Assembly: GCA_031082315.1 (NCBI GenBank) | Contig: JAVHLC010000001.1 | Location: forward strand, 338,501-402,500 | Direction of reading: 5' to 3' | Length of the DNA: 64,000 nt | Source: Thermodesulfobacteriota bacterium | GTDB taxonomy: Bacteria > Desulfobacterota > QYQD01 | Notes under the pieces: model-generated | Seen by the model: the letters and a program-made list of their open reading frames with translations, nothing else | Databases searched by the model: none | What the model was told of the DNA's origin: nothing | Part shown: positions 21,470-30,236 of the stretch, in pieces | How positions within the stretch are numbered: position 1 is the stretch's first letter | Layout: the number at the start of each line of letters is the position of its first letter | Made by a program: the position numbers and the translations under genes

Positions 21470-22558
21470 TTGCAAAACAAAAACATACCTAAAAAGTACC
21501 TCTTAATAATTGGCCTGGCGCTGATTTACACTCTTCTCCTGAGCCGGACCGGGGCAGCTCTGACAGAAGATGAGAAAAATAACGTCTCTGTCTATAATCA
21601 AGTCGCCCCCAGCGTAGTCAACGTCTCCAGCGTGGTCATGGAGCTGGATTTCTTTCTCAACCCGGTGCCCAAACAGGGTTCTGGTTCAGGGATAATCCTG
21701 GACAGCCGAGGGTACATCCTTACTAACCATCACGTGATTACCGAGGCGCAATCGATCCATGTAACCTTATCTGATGGAGGTTCCTATCCGGCCAAACTCG
21801 TGGGCTCGGATCCGGATAGTGACCTGGCCGTCATCAAGATTGATGCGCCAGGGGACAAACTAAAACCTGTTCGTCTGGGGGATTCAGACCAACTCCAGGT
21901 GGGACAAAAAGTTCTGGCTATTGGAAATCCCTTTGGGCTGAACGAGACATTGACTACGGGTATTATCAGCTCGATAGGACGGTCCATAAGGGCGCCCAGC
22001 GGCCTCTTAATCGAAGACATGATCCAGACCGATGCCTCCATCAACCCGGGCAATTCCGGAGGGCCTCTTCTGAACTCGCGCGGCGAGCTGATCGGCATAA
22101 ATACGGCTATATTCAGTCCCTCTGGGGGGAGTGTAGGGATTGGTTTTGCCATCCCGGTCAATACAGCCAGGAAGGTGTTCCCCCAACTTATGGCCCGGGG
22201 CTACGTAGAATACCCTTGGCTGGGTGCCGGCCTCCAGACACTGCGGCCCTCTCTGGCCGAGGCCCTTAAGTTACCCGTCCGCTACGGAGTAATGCTTGCG
22301 GAAGTGGTTAAGGATGGACCAGCCGATCGGGCCGGGCTCCGTGGCGCGGCCAGACAGGTGCGTCTCGGGAACACCATTGTGGCTATAGGCGGTGACATTA
22401 TCCTGCAAATCGATGGGAAAAAGGTGGAGTCAGGCGATGTACTGATCCGCTATCTACGGGAGAAGAAACCGGGGGACAGGGTGCTTCTTACCGTGTTGCG
22501 TGGCAGCAAGACCATCAATGTGCCGCTTACCCTTGGCAAGAGACCGCGCCGGGGATAG
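21470..22558 (+). CDS. DegP/HtrA-type serine protease with one PDZ domain
   Basis: Envelope quality-control protease of the S1C family. A hydrophobic N-terminal segment at about 9-24 (signal peptide or anchor) is followed by the trypsin-like domain with triad His88 (NHHV), Asp118 (DSDLAVI) and Ser in NPGNSGGP. A single PDZ domain fills residues ~250-350. Length 362 matches DegS-like or short HtrA proteins. The start is TTG at 21470, supported by GGAGGGG nearby. Likely periplasmic, facing the membrane. Confidence 0.9.
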   Translation: MQNKNIPKKYLLIIGLALIYTLLLSRTGAALTEDEKNNVSVYNQVAPSVVNVSSVVMELDFFLNPVPKQGSGSGIILDSRGYILTNHHVITEAQSIHVTLSDGGSYPAKLVGSDPDSDLAVIKIDAPGDKLKPVRLGDSDQLQVGQKVLAIGNPFGLNETLTTGIISSIGRSIRAPSGLLIEDMIQTDASINPGNSGGPLLNSRGELIGINTAIFSPSGGSVGIGFAIPVNTARKVFPQLMARGYVEYPWLGAGLQTLRPSLAEALKLPVRYGVMLAEVVKDGPADRAGLRGAARQVRLGNTIVAIGGDIILQIDGKKVESGDVLIRYLREKKPGDRVLLTVLRGSKTINVPLTLGKRPRRG

Positions 22559-22593
22559 GGAGACCGGCCCCCATTACCAGTATGGACAATTGA

Positions 22594-23064
22594 ATGCTTG
22601 GCATAATTAAATCCTTTTTCAAAAAAGAAATGGCTATTGGAAGTGAGGTCCAATCCAAGGATGCCGCTTATACCGATAAAGTTCAGGTGGCAACATGCGC
22701 CCTTCTGCTGGAGATGGCGTGTGCCGATAATGAGTTCAGCACAGATGAGGAAGAGCATATTATTGAAACTGTAAAGAGGCATTTCAGCCTCCCAGAAAAA
22801 GCAACCGATAAACTGATAGAACTCTCTGAAAGGGAGCGCAAGGCAAGCATTGACCTCTGGCAATTTGCCCGATTAATAAGAAACAATTATTCGGTTGAGC
22901 AAAAAATGGAGCTGATTAAGCTGATCTGGAAGGTAATCTATGTTGACGGCATCCTGGACAAACATGAAGACTACCTGGTGCATAAGCTGGCTAAGCTGCT
23001 TGGCTTGGATCACAAGCAGCTTATTGATGCCAAGATGGAGGTCCTTCGAAAATCGAGTTCCTGA
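22594..23064 (+). CDS. TerB-family protein
   Basis: Helical protein of the TerB tellurite-resistance fold, named for similarity; the role is not established for lone members. Two metal-binding-like repeats are seen: ACADNEFSTDEEEH near 43 and VIYVDGILDKHEDY near 115, which resemble each other. Length 156. It starts 35 bases after the protease gene, so it may belong to that transcript. No other ter genes are present. Confidence 0.8.
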   Translation: MLGIIKSFFKKEMAIGSEVQSKDAAYTDKVQVATCALLLEMACADNEFSTDEEEHIIETVKRHFSLPEKATDKLIELSERERKASIDLWQFARLIRNNYSVEQKMELIKLIWKVIYVDGILDKHEDYLVHKLAKLLGLDHKQLIDAKMEVLRKSSS

Positions 23065-23121
23065 CTAAAATTCCTGTTTCCTCCTAGCGCTTAATTCCAT
23101 AAATCCATTCCAGGTGATATT

Positions 23122-24513
23122 ATGCCCAGAAACATAAAGATAGCGTCACTGCTCACAGGAAAATACTGTGACCAGGAGGTCTGCGCAAGGGGATGGGTAA
23201 GGACCAGGCGTGACTCCAAGGGGCTTTCCTTCATTAACCTGAATGATGGTTCCAATCAGGCCGGGATACAGATCGTTGTGGAGGCCGGGCTGGAAAACTA
23301 CGGGGAAACGCTGAAACTCAATGTCGGGGCCTCCGTCGAAGTCCTCGGAAAACTCGTGCCCTCCCCTGCCAAGGGACAACTCTACGAGATCCAGGCCAGG
23401 GCCATCCGGATATTTGGAAATGCATCAGGAGAAGAATATCCCCTCCAGAAAAAAGGCCATACGCTGGAATTCCTCCGTGAGATTGCCCACCTGCGCCCGC
23501 GCACGAACACTTTTGGCAGCGTATTTCGGGTCCGCAACACCCTGTCACATGCCGTCCACACGTTTTTCCAGGAACGCGGATTCATGTATGTCCACACCCC
23601 GATAATCACCGCCAGTGATGCGGAAGGGGCCGGAGAAATGTTCCGCGTAACCACCCTGAACCTGGACAACCTTCCCAGGACGGAGACGGGTGTGGTGGAC
23701 TTTTCTAATGATTTCTTCGGTAGAGAAGTGAGCCTGACCGTTTCAGGGCAACTTGAGGGGGAAATCTTTGCGACGGCCTTCAGCGAGGTCTATACCTTCG
23801 GCCCCACCTTTCGTGCCGAAAACTCAAACACTTCCCGCCACCTGGCCGAGTTCTGGATGGTGGAACCGGAGATGGCGTTTTATGACCTGGGCGACACCAT
23901 AGATCTGGCCGAAGCCTTCCTGAAGTATCTCATCAGCCGGTGTCTGGAGGACCGCGCCGAAGACCTCGCCTTCCTGCAAAAATACTACAATAAGGAACTG
24001 ACCAATATCCTGGAGCATATCGTCCATTCCCCGTTCCAAAGGGTTTCGTACACGGATGCCGTTGAGATTCTCGAAAAATCCGGTCAATCATTCGAGCTTC
24101 CGGTAAGTTGGGGGACCGACCTGCATTCGGAACACGAACGGTTCCTGACCGAGCAGCACTTCAAATCGCCCGTTGTTGTCGTGGACTATCCCAGGGAGAT
24201 CAAGGCGTTCTACATGCGACAAAATGACGACAACAGAACGGTGGCAGCCATGGACGTGCTCTTCCCCAAGTTGGGAGAGGTGATCGGCGGGTCACAGAGA
24301 GAGGAACGCTATGATCGCTTGCTGGCAAGGCTGAGGGAGCTGAACCTGAATGAAAAGAACTATTGGTGGTATCTCGACCTGCGACGGTTTGGAACCGTTC
24401 CCCATTCCGGCTTTGGTCTCGGATTGGAGAGATTTGTGCAGTTCGTAACCGGCATGAGTAACATTCGTGACGTGATTCCGTTTCCTCGTGTCCCGAAAAA
24501 TGCATCCTTTTAG
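23122..24513 (+). CDS. asnS: Asparaginyl-tRNA synthetase
   Basis: Class IIb synthetase charging tRNA-Asn. An N-terminal OB-fold anticodon domain occupies residues 1-105. Motif 2 is [17 protein letters not shown] and motif 3 is [10 protein letters not shown]. Length 463 is typical. A direct asnS means the organism need not rely only on the transamidation route for Asn-tRNA. The stop at 24511 is followed within 3 bases by the broken tail of a Bro-N gene on the other strand, so the flank here is recently rearranged. Confidence 0.95.
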   Translation: MPRNIKIASLLTGKYCDQEVCARGWVRTRRDSKGLSFINLNDGSNQAGIQIVVEAGLENYGETLKLNVGASVEVLGKLVPSPAKGQLYEIQARAIRIFGNASGEEYPLQKKGHTLEFLREIAHLRPRTNTFGSVFRVRNTLSHAVHTFFQERGFMYVHTPIITASDAEGAGEMFRVTTLNLDNLPRTETGVVDFSNDFFGREVSLTVSGQLEGEIFATAFSEVYTFGPTFRAENSNTSRHLAEFWMVEPEMAFYDLGDTIDLAEAFLKYLISRCLEDRAEDLAFLQKYYNKELTNILEHIVHSPFQRVSYTDAVEILEKSGQSFELPVSWGTDLHSEHERFLTEQHFKSPVVVVDYPREIKAFYMRQNDDNRTVAAMDVLFPKLGEVIGGSQREERYDRLLARLRELNLNEKNYWWYLDLRRFGTVPHSGFGLGLERFVQFVTGMSNIRDVIPFPRVPKNASF

Positions 24514-24516
24514 AGT

Positions 24517-24893
24517 TCAGCCGCCTGAACCGTAGACAGATTGTCGACAGTTCAAGACCAGCCTTGCCAGCCATAATTTTATCGGTTCTGCCTTGGGGCT
24601 GGGTACAGACTGAATAAGCCTAACAATGTTTCCGGATCAGCGACATCGGTCAGATACTTTTTCCCGTCCGCCGACTCCAGTTTCAGTTGGTGACAATTTG
24701 TCACCGACTCACTTCCTTCCTTTTTCAGTCTTTCTTTGAGCTTATTCCAGTATTTTCTGGCTGTTTGATAATCCGGCTGCTGTATCAGAACCTGTAAAAT
24801 ATCAACCACCGAGAAATACCAGGTTTCTGTCTGCTCATCGTAATGACGACGGATTTTATAATTTTCAAAAACGGCTAATGATTTCTCCTGCAT
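24517..24893 (-). pseudogene. Bro-N domain gene, frameshifted and truncated
   Basis: From ATG at 24893 the frame gives FENYKIRRHYDEQTETWYFS, then VTNCHQLKL, then DGKKYLTDVADPETLL, a phage antirepressor-type Bro-N domain. Shortly after, the frame runs into a foreign tail and stops at 24579. The expected continuation RLIQSVPSPKAEP, then IKLWLARL, is present in the next frame and stops at 24517, so one base has been lost near 24625. The C-terminal two thirds of a normal protein (about 250-280 aa) are missing. Such genes belong to mobile elements. An upstream in-frame extension to 24977 is not needed. Confidence 0.72.
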
Positions 24894-24999
24894 ACTTATT
24901 CTCCTGCTTTGCCGCTTCCTCAAAACTTGCGCCGTGTTTATCTTGGTTGGCCTGCGCCTTCTTGATATACCATTCAAAATTGTAATTTACGGCCAGCAT
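24894..24999 (-). pseudogene. BrnT-type toxin, N-terminal remnant
   Basis: ATG at 24999 opens a frame reading MLAVNYNFEWYIKKAQANQD then KHGASFEEAAKQ, which matches the start of BrnT-type ribonuclease toxins (FEWDxxKAxxNxxKHGVSFEEA in family memory). It then runs into the Bro-N gene with no toxin body. No brnA antitoxin is seen. About 35 residues remain of about 90. Identification rests on a short stretch. Confidence 0.45.
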
Positions 25000-25051
25000 C
25001 ACCCGCTTGATTTTGTGGTATTGCGGACCTATGCAATTTTCACGGCGAAGA

Positions 25052-25118
25052 TTAAGCTAAGCCGCTCGGCCAGCCCAACAGGGCTGTGCCGAGGCGGCCT
25101 TGAGCGGCAGGTTAGCCC
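25052..25118 (-). repeat. attC-like cassette recombination hairpin (degenerate)
   Basis: Inverted arms GCTAA/TTAGC, CCGCTC/GAGCGG, GGC/GCC and CAGCCC/GGGCTG fold around an AACA loop with unpaired bases on one side, as in integron attC sites. Read on the minus strand it begins with GGCTAAC, fitting the RYYYAAC core, just after the stop of the lipoprotein gene. The opposite end reads CTTAGCT where GTTRRRY is expected, so it is probably inactive. Confidence 0.5.
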
Positions 25119-25135
25119 GAAATTTTCAGATGTTA

Positions 25136-25651
25136 TTACTTTATTCTTACCATCTTATCCCTTAGATGTTCTGGTACGTCCTCTACTAAGGCAATTGTAA
25201 TGCTTCCATCTGTAGCATTATTGTTATGCGCAACGCTTTGATCAAGAGATGCATTAATTTTATCTGGTGTTAGATTGTACATAGCACCATTAAATGGGTC
25301 TACAATGAACCAACCAATCAATCCCAATCCACCGAAAATAATATTACCACCAATGTACCAGCCATTAGCCGTTGCAGTTACGGATATTGTTTGTGTTTTA
25401 AAACCATCCCTTGATATTGTGACAGTATAACTTTTCTTTCCCCAGTATTTGCCAGTACTTTTTTCTAATGTCACATTCGTCGGAGTTTGACCTTTAAATA
25501 CTATAGTGCCTGTTTCATCTGCTATTTGGATGGTTGCAGCACTAGGCGTACTGTTTATGGGCATAAGATGCGTTTTATCGCCGACAATTGTTGCACAACC
25601 TACAAAAACAAGAACCAGGATAAGAGATAATGGTTTTAGAATTTGTTTCAT
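25136..25651 (-). CDS. PEGA-domain lipoprotein, cassette-borne
   Basis: Predicted outer-envelope lipoprotein of unknown role. The N-terminus has a charged start, a hydrophobic run and the lipobox VFVGC with Cys19. Residues ~35-100 resemble a PEGA beta-domain (PSAATIQIADETG ... KSYTVTISRDGFK). A glycine-rich hydrophobic stretch GGNIIFGGLGLIGWFIVDP follows, as in PEGA lipoproteins with a membrane-dipping hairpin. The base composition is more AT-rich than that of its neighbours. It lies between a GTTA site and an attC-like hairpin and is therefore likely an integron-type cassette; a repeat-borne promoter lies about 390 bases upstream. Confidence 0.7.
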   Translation of the reverse strand: MKQILKPLSLILVLVFVGCATIVGDKTHLMPINSTPSAATIQIADETGTIVFKGQTPTNVTLEKSTGKYWGKKSYTVTISRDGFKTQTISVTATANGWYIGGNIIFGGLGLIGWFIVDPFNGAMYNLTPDKINASLDQSVAHNNNATDGSITIALVEDVPEHLRDKMVRIK

Positions 25652-25896
25652 TTGTTTGCTCCTTTCAGTCTAAAATAATAGTGTTTATTCGCTTACAAAC
25701 AAGACGTTCAAATTAACATTTCATAAAGTCCTCCTTTCAAAAACTGAAATGACCCGTTAGAAATCAGTCGGCCTAGTCCGATACCTCTTTCCTTTTCCAA
25801 GATGCAAAAACAACCATACTCCAGCTAGCAGTGGCATAACTGATATTGTAAATATCCAGAGTAAAATAGTTCTGAACATCTTCAAATAAATCCTTT

Positions 25897-26112
25897 GGCT
25901 AACAAGTTATTCCACGGTTTCTGTATATCTCCGCGAGTTGGAAGGAACCCCGTTGGGGTTTCCACACGGCAAGAAGCTCGCAGCCATTCAGATATCAGGA
26001 TTTAGCTTTCAGCATTCAGCTTTCTCGCTTGGCGCAACATATTTATATTCCATTTAAAATATCCTTGACAAGCTTTTTCTAAACGCTTACTTCTTTTCTG
26101 TGTATCGTGCTA
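25897..26112 (-). repeat. Promoter-carrying dispersed repeat, copy 1
   Basis: On the minus strand this contains TTGTCA (26071-26066), an 18-base spacer and TATAAA (26047-26042), then a GC-rich hairpin, then a conserved tail ending ATAACTTGTTAGCC. Identity with copy 3 (55369-55497) ends exactly at GTTA. Beyond that point the lipoprotein cassette begins. Copy 1 holds an extra GCTGAA-type insert that copy 3 lacks. With copy 2 it shares about 85 bases at the upstream end. Confidence 0.75.
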
Positions 26113-26285
26113 CCTTTGAAGGCGAATTCTCCCTTTCTGATCTGGAGCGGGCATGCCCCGGTGTCAGCAGGGACATGATTCGTAGGGTGATTCAGGAACT
26201 CCAGGGCGTTAAAGAAGTGGAGTGTCTTGGCCGGGGGCCAGGGGCGCTTTGGAGGAAAAGAGGTAATACCTCTAAAAGAGGGTAA
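26100..26285 (+). pseudogene. Winged-helix tail of a Fic-type protein (remnant)
   Basis: A GTG-started frame of 61 residues reads FSLSDLERACPGVSRDMIRR and ends near GRGPGALWRKRGN. This resembles the C-terminal winged-helix that follows the catalytic domain in many Fic AMP-transferases. No HxFxD/EGNGR catalytic core is present on either side; the 5' side is replaced by the dispersed repeat. I read it as the stump of a gene cut by the repeat, not as a working gene. Confidence 0.45.
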
Positions 26286-26539
26286 TATTAACATGCGTTC
26301 TAAGGACCGGTCGATTCGATGCGCTCGTAAAGGACCGGCGTCTTTTTGGGAATTAATCGATGCGAAAATGGGGAAATAGAATCCTTCTGTGAAATTAAAC
26401 GATTTTTAAACGATCTAAATAGAATATGGCTATGAAATCAATTGGTTGCAATTGTTTAAAATGAGAAGCAATCAGCCAAAGTAAAAATACCTCAAAACCA
26501 CACAGAAAAGGCCTTTGACGAGATCATCAAGAGTGCTCC
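26286..26539. other. Spacer before polX
   Basis: 254 bases with no convincing gene. AAGGACCGG occurs twice 27 bases apart (26304 and 26330 region), the second followed by a T run. A 24-codon open stub ending KAFDEIIKSAP reaches the polX start and looks like the tail of a lost gene. Confidence 0.3.
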
Positions 26540-28264
26540 ATGAAGAATCAGGAAGTCGCCGCGGTATTTGATGGCATAGCCGATATCCTGGAGATACAGG
26601 GTGCGAATCCCTTCCGTATCCGCGCCTACCGCAAGGCCGCGCAGAACATAGAGAATCTCACCGAGGACATCTCGGTAATTGCGGCCCGGAGCGGCCTGGA
26701 GGCCATCCCCGGTATCGGCAGGGACCTGGCCGGAAAAATCCAGGAGATTATAACTACCGGTACCTTTAAAGACTACGAGGATTTAAAAAAGGAAGTTCCG
26801 TCCGGCATCGTCACTCTCCTGGCCATCCCCGGCGTGGGGCCACGGACGGCCAAGCTCCTCTTTGACCATTTTGGCGTCTTCTCGATAGAGGAGGTAGAGA
26901 AGCTGGCGGTGGAGCACAAGATACAGGGCCTGCCCGGCATCAAGGCCAGGACCGAAGAGAACATCCTTAAGGGCATCGCTATCCTCAAAAAAGGCCGGGA
27001 GCGTCTTCCTGTCGGCATGGTGCTTCCGGTGGCTGAAGAGATCGTCGCCATGTTGCGGAAAAAATGTCCCGGTTGCCCGGTGCACCTGGCTGGAAGTCTC
27101 CGGCGCCGAAGGGAAACGGCCAAGGATATCGACCTGTTGGTGGCCTCGGATGAGCCGGCAAGGGTCATGGAGGTCTTTACCGGGCTGCCTTTAGTGAGCG
27201 AGATCATGGCCAGCGGTGAGACAAAGGCCAGCATTCGCACCAGAGAAGGTATCCAGGTCGATCTCCGGGTAGTGGAGCCAAAGAGTCTTGGAGCCGCCCT
27301 TTGTTATTTTACGGGTTCCAAGGCGCACAATATCCGCATTCGGGACCTGGCCGTGCGTCAAGGGCTGAAGATCAACGAATATGGCATATTCAAAGGCGAA
27401 AAATGGCTGGGAGGCAGGACGGAGGAGGAGGTCTTCCGGGCCGTGGGGCTGCCCTACATTCCTCCCGAATTGAGAGAAGACCGGGGCGAGATAGAGGCGG
27501 CCCAGGCCGGGAAACTGCCGCTTCTGGTGGAGCTGGGGGATATTCAGGGAGATCTGCACGTCCACTCTAAATACAGCGACGGGACCGCTTCTTTCGCCGA
27601 GATAGCCCGAAAGGCCGCTTCCCTGGGTCTTTCCTGGGTGGCTGTCTGCGACCATTCTCCCTCGCTTAAAGTAGCCGGGGGTGTATCCATTCCCGACTTA
27701 CAGAGAAAGATAGAAGAGATTCGCGCCTTCAACCAAAAAGGGGGGCCGGTAAAGCTCCTCTGCGGTACGGAAGTAGATATTGACAGCAGCGGCAAACTGG
27801 ATTATCCAGATGAAATCCTGCGTCAGTTAGACATAGTTGTAGCGGCCATCCACACCGGCTTTAAACAGGATGCGAAGACCCTGACTCACCGGATAACCTC
27901 GGCCATGCGCAATCCGCATGTGGATATTATCGCCCATCCCACCGGCCGCCTCATCGGGGAAAGGGAACCATACGCCGTGGATATTGAAAAGATTATCGGG
28001 GTGGCCGCAGAAACAGGCACGGCGATGGAGATCAACGCCTATTTTAAGCGGCTGGACTTAAACGATATACAGGCCAGGGCCGCTAAAGAGAAGGGCTGCA
28101 AGCTGAGCATCGGTACAGATGCCCATATTATGGAGCAGATGGATTTTATGTCACTCGGTGTGTCGGTGGCCCGCCGCGGCTGGCTGACAAGAGAAGAGAT
28201 TCTGAATACCATGACCTATACCGGGCTTATGTCCTATTTGCGCAAAGATGGAGACTTAACATGA
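26540..28264 (+). CDS. polX: DNA polymerase/3'-5' exonuclease PolX
   Basis: Family X polymerase used in short-gap and abasic-site repair. The N-terminal helix-hairpin-helix part includes AIPGIGRDLAGKI and AIPGVGPRTAKLL. The nucleotidyltransferase palm shows GSLRRRRETAKDIDLLV with its catalytic aspartates. The C-terminal PHP exonuclease domain starts at GDLHVHSKYSDG and includes HPTGR and GTDAHI. Length 574 matches bacterial PolX. The last 4 bases overlap the start of the methyltransferase gene (ATGA). Confidence 0.95.
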   Translation: MKNQEVAAVFDGIADILEIQGANPFRIRAYRKAAQNIENLTEDISVIAARSGLEAIPGIGRDLAGKIQEIITTGTFKDYEDLKKEVPSGIVTLLAIPGVGPRTAKLLFDHFGVFSIEEVEKLAVEHKIQGLPGIKARTEENILKGIAILKKGRERLPVGMVLPVAEEIVAMLRKKCPGCPVHLAGSLRRRRETAKDIDLLVASDEPARVMEVFTGLPLVSEIMASGETKASIRTREGIQVDLRVVEPKSLGAALCYFTGSKAHNIRIRDLAVRQGLKINEYGIFKGEKWLGGRTEEEVFRAVGLPYIPPELREDRGEIEAAQAGKLPLLVELGDIQGDLHVHSKYSDGTASFAEIARKAASLGLSWVAVCDHSPSLKVAGGVSIPDLQRKIEEIRAFNQKGGPVKLLCGTEVDIDSSGKLDYPDEILRQLDIVVAAIHTGFKQDAKTLTHRITSAMRNPHVDIIAHPTGRLIGEREPYAVDIEKIIGVAAETGTAMEINAYFKRLDLNDIQARAAKEKGCKLSIGTDAHIMEQMDFMSLGVSVARRGWLTREEILNTMTYTGLMSYLRKDGDLT

Positions 28265-28941
28265 ACGGATTGGCTACAAAAGACAAATTAAGAGAGCTTG
28301 AAGAGCGGTTCGGGATCGAGACCTCGCCGGTCACCGTCCGCGGCAAGACCCTGCAGATAGCCCAGGTAAGGGATGTCAATCGCCTGGTGGAGAAACAGTT
28401 TTCACAGGATGATCCTCTGGCCGGATTTCCTTTCTGGGCCAGGGTCTGGGAGGCCTCCATTATCTTGGCCGATGAACTGGCACGGCTTGAACCGGATGAC
28501 GGCAAGGAAATGCTGGAGCTTGGTGCCGGCATAGGGCTTTCCGGCCTGTTTGCCGCGGCCTTCGGCCATAAGGTAACCATTACCGATTACGACCAGGATG
28601 CACTTTGTTTTGCCATGCTCAGCGCCGGGAGCAATGGTCTCGATAAGGTACGCTTTCAGAGCTTAGACTGGTGTGCACCCGCCCTCTATAAGAAGTACCA
28701 CTATATTATAGGCTCTGAAGTGCTTTTCAATGAAAGGCTTTTACTGCCACTCTATGAACTTCTACAAAAGGCATTGGCTCCGGACGGCATTGTCTATTTG
28801 GCCCATGACAAGAGTCGCATGTCTCCATGCAGGTTCTTCGAACTGGCCCAGAAGGACTTTAAGATTGGCTGCAAGGCGCGGTTGATGCGGGCGGAGGATG
28901 AAGAGTTTCATATAGTACTCCATCGGCTGACGCGGAAGTAA
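28261..28941 (+). CDS. Class I SAM-dependent methyltransferase (MTF16-like)
   Basis: Rossmann-fold methyltransferase. The SAM site is LELGAGIGLSGLFAA near residue 80, followed by TDYDQDAL as the acidic second motif. Its layout, including the FPFWARVWEA segment before the SAM motif, matches the group that contains protein-lysine methyltransferases of the METTL20/21 type. The target is unknown. Length 226. Translationally coupled to polX by an ATGA overlap. Confidence 0.8.
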   Translation: MNGLATKDKLRELEERFGIETSPVTVRGKTLQIAQVRDVNRLVEKQFSQDDPLAGFPFWARVWEASIILADELARLEPDDGKEMLELGAGIGLSGLFAAAFGHKVTITDYDQDALCFAMLSAGSNGLDKVRFQSLDWCAPALYKKYHYIIGSEVLFNERLLLPLYELLQKALAPDGIVYLAHDKSRMSPCRFFELAQKDFKIGCKARLMRAEDEEFHIVLHRLTRK

Positions 28942-28958
28942 CCCTGCGAAATAACGTT

Positions 28959-29216
28959 CTACTTATGCACTTTCCCGCAGCAACTGCCCGGTCCGGCGCA
29001 GCCGGCCGCCATACCGGGCGAAGAGCCGCAGCAGGCCGTGTCACCCTTCCCCGGCAGGTTTTTGCCCGGTTGTCCGGTAAGGGAAGATGTGGCAGAAACA
29101 AGCCTGGTGAGGCTTTTCGAGCCACAGTGGGGACAGATTGCGGTATCAGTAGATTTAAAGACTATAATTTCTGACTTTTGCTTGCAGTCATTACAGAAAT
29201 ACTCAAAAATAGGCGT
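28959..29216 (-). CDS. FmdB-family zinc-ribbon protein with ACG at the start position
   Basis: Small zinc-ribbon protein of the FmdB/CxxC regulatory family (function poorly known). The ribbon is FCNDCKQ ... CPHCGSK, followed by a cysteine- and glycine-rich tail CCGSSPGMAAGCAGPGSCCG. The family begins MPIxEY; here the same residues PIFEYFCNDC are preceded by ACG at 29216 where ATG is expected, 4 bases after a perfect GGAGGA. The only upstream in-frame ATG (29276) would add 20 residues encoded by a CACAGAG repeat. Either translation starts at ACG, the longer form is made, or the gene has lost its start. Confidence 0.65.
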   Translation of the reverse strand, partial: TPIFEYFCNDCKQKSEIIVFKSTDTAICPHCGSKSLTRLVSATSSLTGQPGKNLPGKGDTACCGSSPGMAAGCAGPGSCCGKVHK

Positions 29217-29253
29217 AGAATCCTCCTTCTCAAGGCCATCGTACTGTCCTTTT

Positions 29254-29484
29254 GCCACAGAGAGCACAGAGAACACAGAGGTATCAGTAGGTTAAAGCAC
29301 AATTTGGTTCCTCCCCTCCCCAGTTTCTCCAATGCTCTTGTTGTCCCCCAGAAAATGGCTCAATCACAGCCCTTGAGGGTACACAGGTCACGGAAGTGCC
29401 CATAAATCTGCTTTTCTCTTAGCTGCTCTGTCTTTTTCTTTTGATTTCTTTACGTTGCTCTGTGCGCTCTGTGTCCTCTGTGGC
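29254..29484. repeat. CACAGAG-armed repeat element, copy 1
   Basis: The left arm carries CCACAGAGAGCACAGAG and the right arm its inverse, GCGCTCTGTGTCCTCTGTGG, about 200 bases apart. The inside shares some words with copy 2 beyond rpe (TATCAGTAGGTTA against TATCAATAAGTTA). No gene inside. The left arm overlaps the only possible ATG extension of the FmdB gene. Confidence 0.6.
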
Positions 29485-29542
29485 TTATTTTTCATATAAC
29501 TTTTGACATTACCAAGGCCATAACAGCATAGGCGGCCTGTGG

Positions 29543-30196
29543 TCAGTTGATGGCCTTGCGCAGGGCCTGGATGGTCTTGCCATAATCATCGCTGCCGAAT
29601 ATGGCAGACCCGGCTACAAAGATATCTGCACCGGCTTTAGCCACCATCTTTGCCGTATCAAAGTTTATCCCTCCGTCCACTTCAATTTCCACCGGGAGGT
29701 TGCGTACGTCGATTAGCTTCCGCAGATTGGCAATCTTGTGGGCCACGCCGGGAATGAAAAACTGCCCCCCAAATCCAGGGTTAACACTCATTAGTAAGAC
29801 CATATCTACCTCTTCCAGCACATAATCCAGGGCAGAAAGGGGCGTGGCAGGGTTCAGGACTACACCGGACTTGGCCCCCTGCTTTTTGATAAGATTTAGC
29901 GTTCGATTCAAGTGGATGCAGGCCTCTACGTGCACGGTAATGATGTCGCTTCCGGCGCGGGCAAAATCCTCTATGTATTGATCCGGATTGGAGATCATCA
30001 GGTGCACGTCCAATGGCAGGGCGGTCACTTTACGGACCGCCTGGACCACCAGGGGCCCTATGGTAATATTGGGGACGAAATGGCCGTCCATGACATCGAT
30101 GTGTATAAGGTCAGCCCCGGCCTTCTCTACCGCCCGAACTTCTTCTCCCAGGCGGCTAAAATCAGCGGAAAGTATGGATGGCGCAATTTTTTTCAT
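29543..30196 (-). CDS. rpe: Ribulose-phosphate 3-epimerase
   Basis: Interconverts ribulose 5-phosphate and xylulose 5-phosphate in the pentose phosphate pathway. A TIM barrel of 217 residues. Signatures: [17 protein letters not shown] near residue 32, [15 protein letters not shown] and EVDGGIN with the catalytic aspartates and metal-binding histidines. It follows rsmB in the same direction but is separated from it by a CACAGAG repeat of about 210 bases, and has one on its other side too. Confidence 0.96.
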   Translation of the reverse strand: MKKIAPSILSADFSRLGEEVRAVEKAGADLIHIDVMDGHFVPNITIGPLVVQAVRKVTALPLDVHLMISNPDQYIEDFARAGSDIITVHVEACIHLNRTLNLIKKQGAKSGVVLNPATPLSALDYVLEEVDMVLLMSVNPGFGGQFFIPGVAHKIANLRKLIDVRNLPVEIEVDGGINFDTAKMVAKAGADIFVAGSAIFGSDDYGKTIQALRKAIN

Positions 30197-30236
30197 AAAA
30201 TGTACCTCGTTTTCATATTCGGATTGTCAAAAACTG

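Noticed and set aside
24894..24977. N-terminal extension of the Bro-N frame to 132 codons
   Set aside because: The extension is arginine-rich and lies over the BrnT-like stump in another frame; the domain begins at the ATG at 24893.
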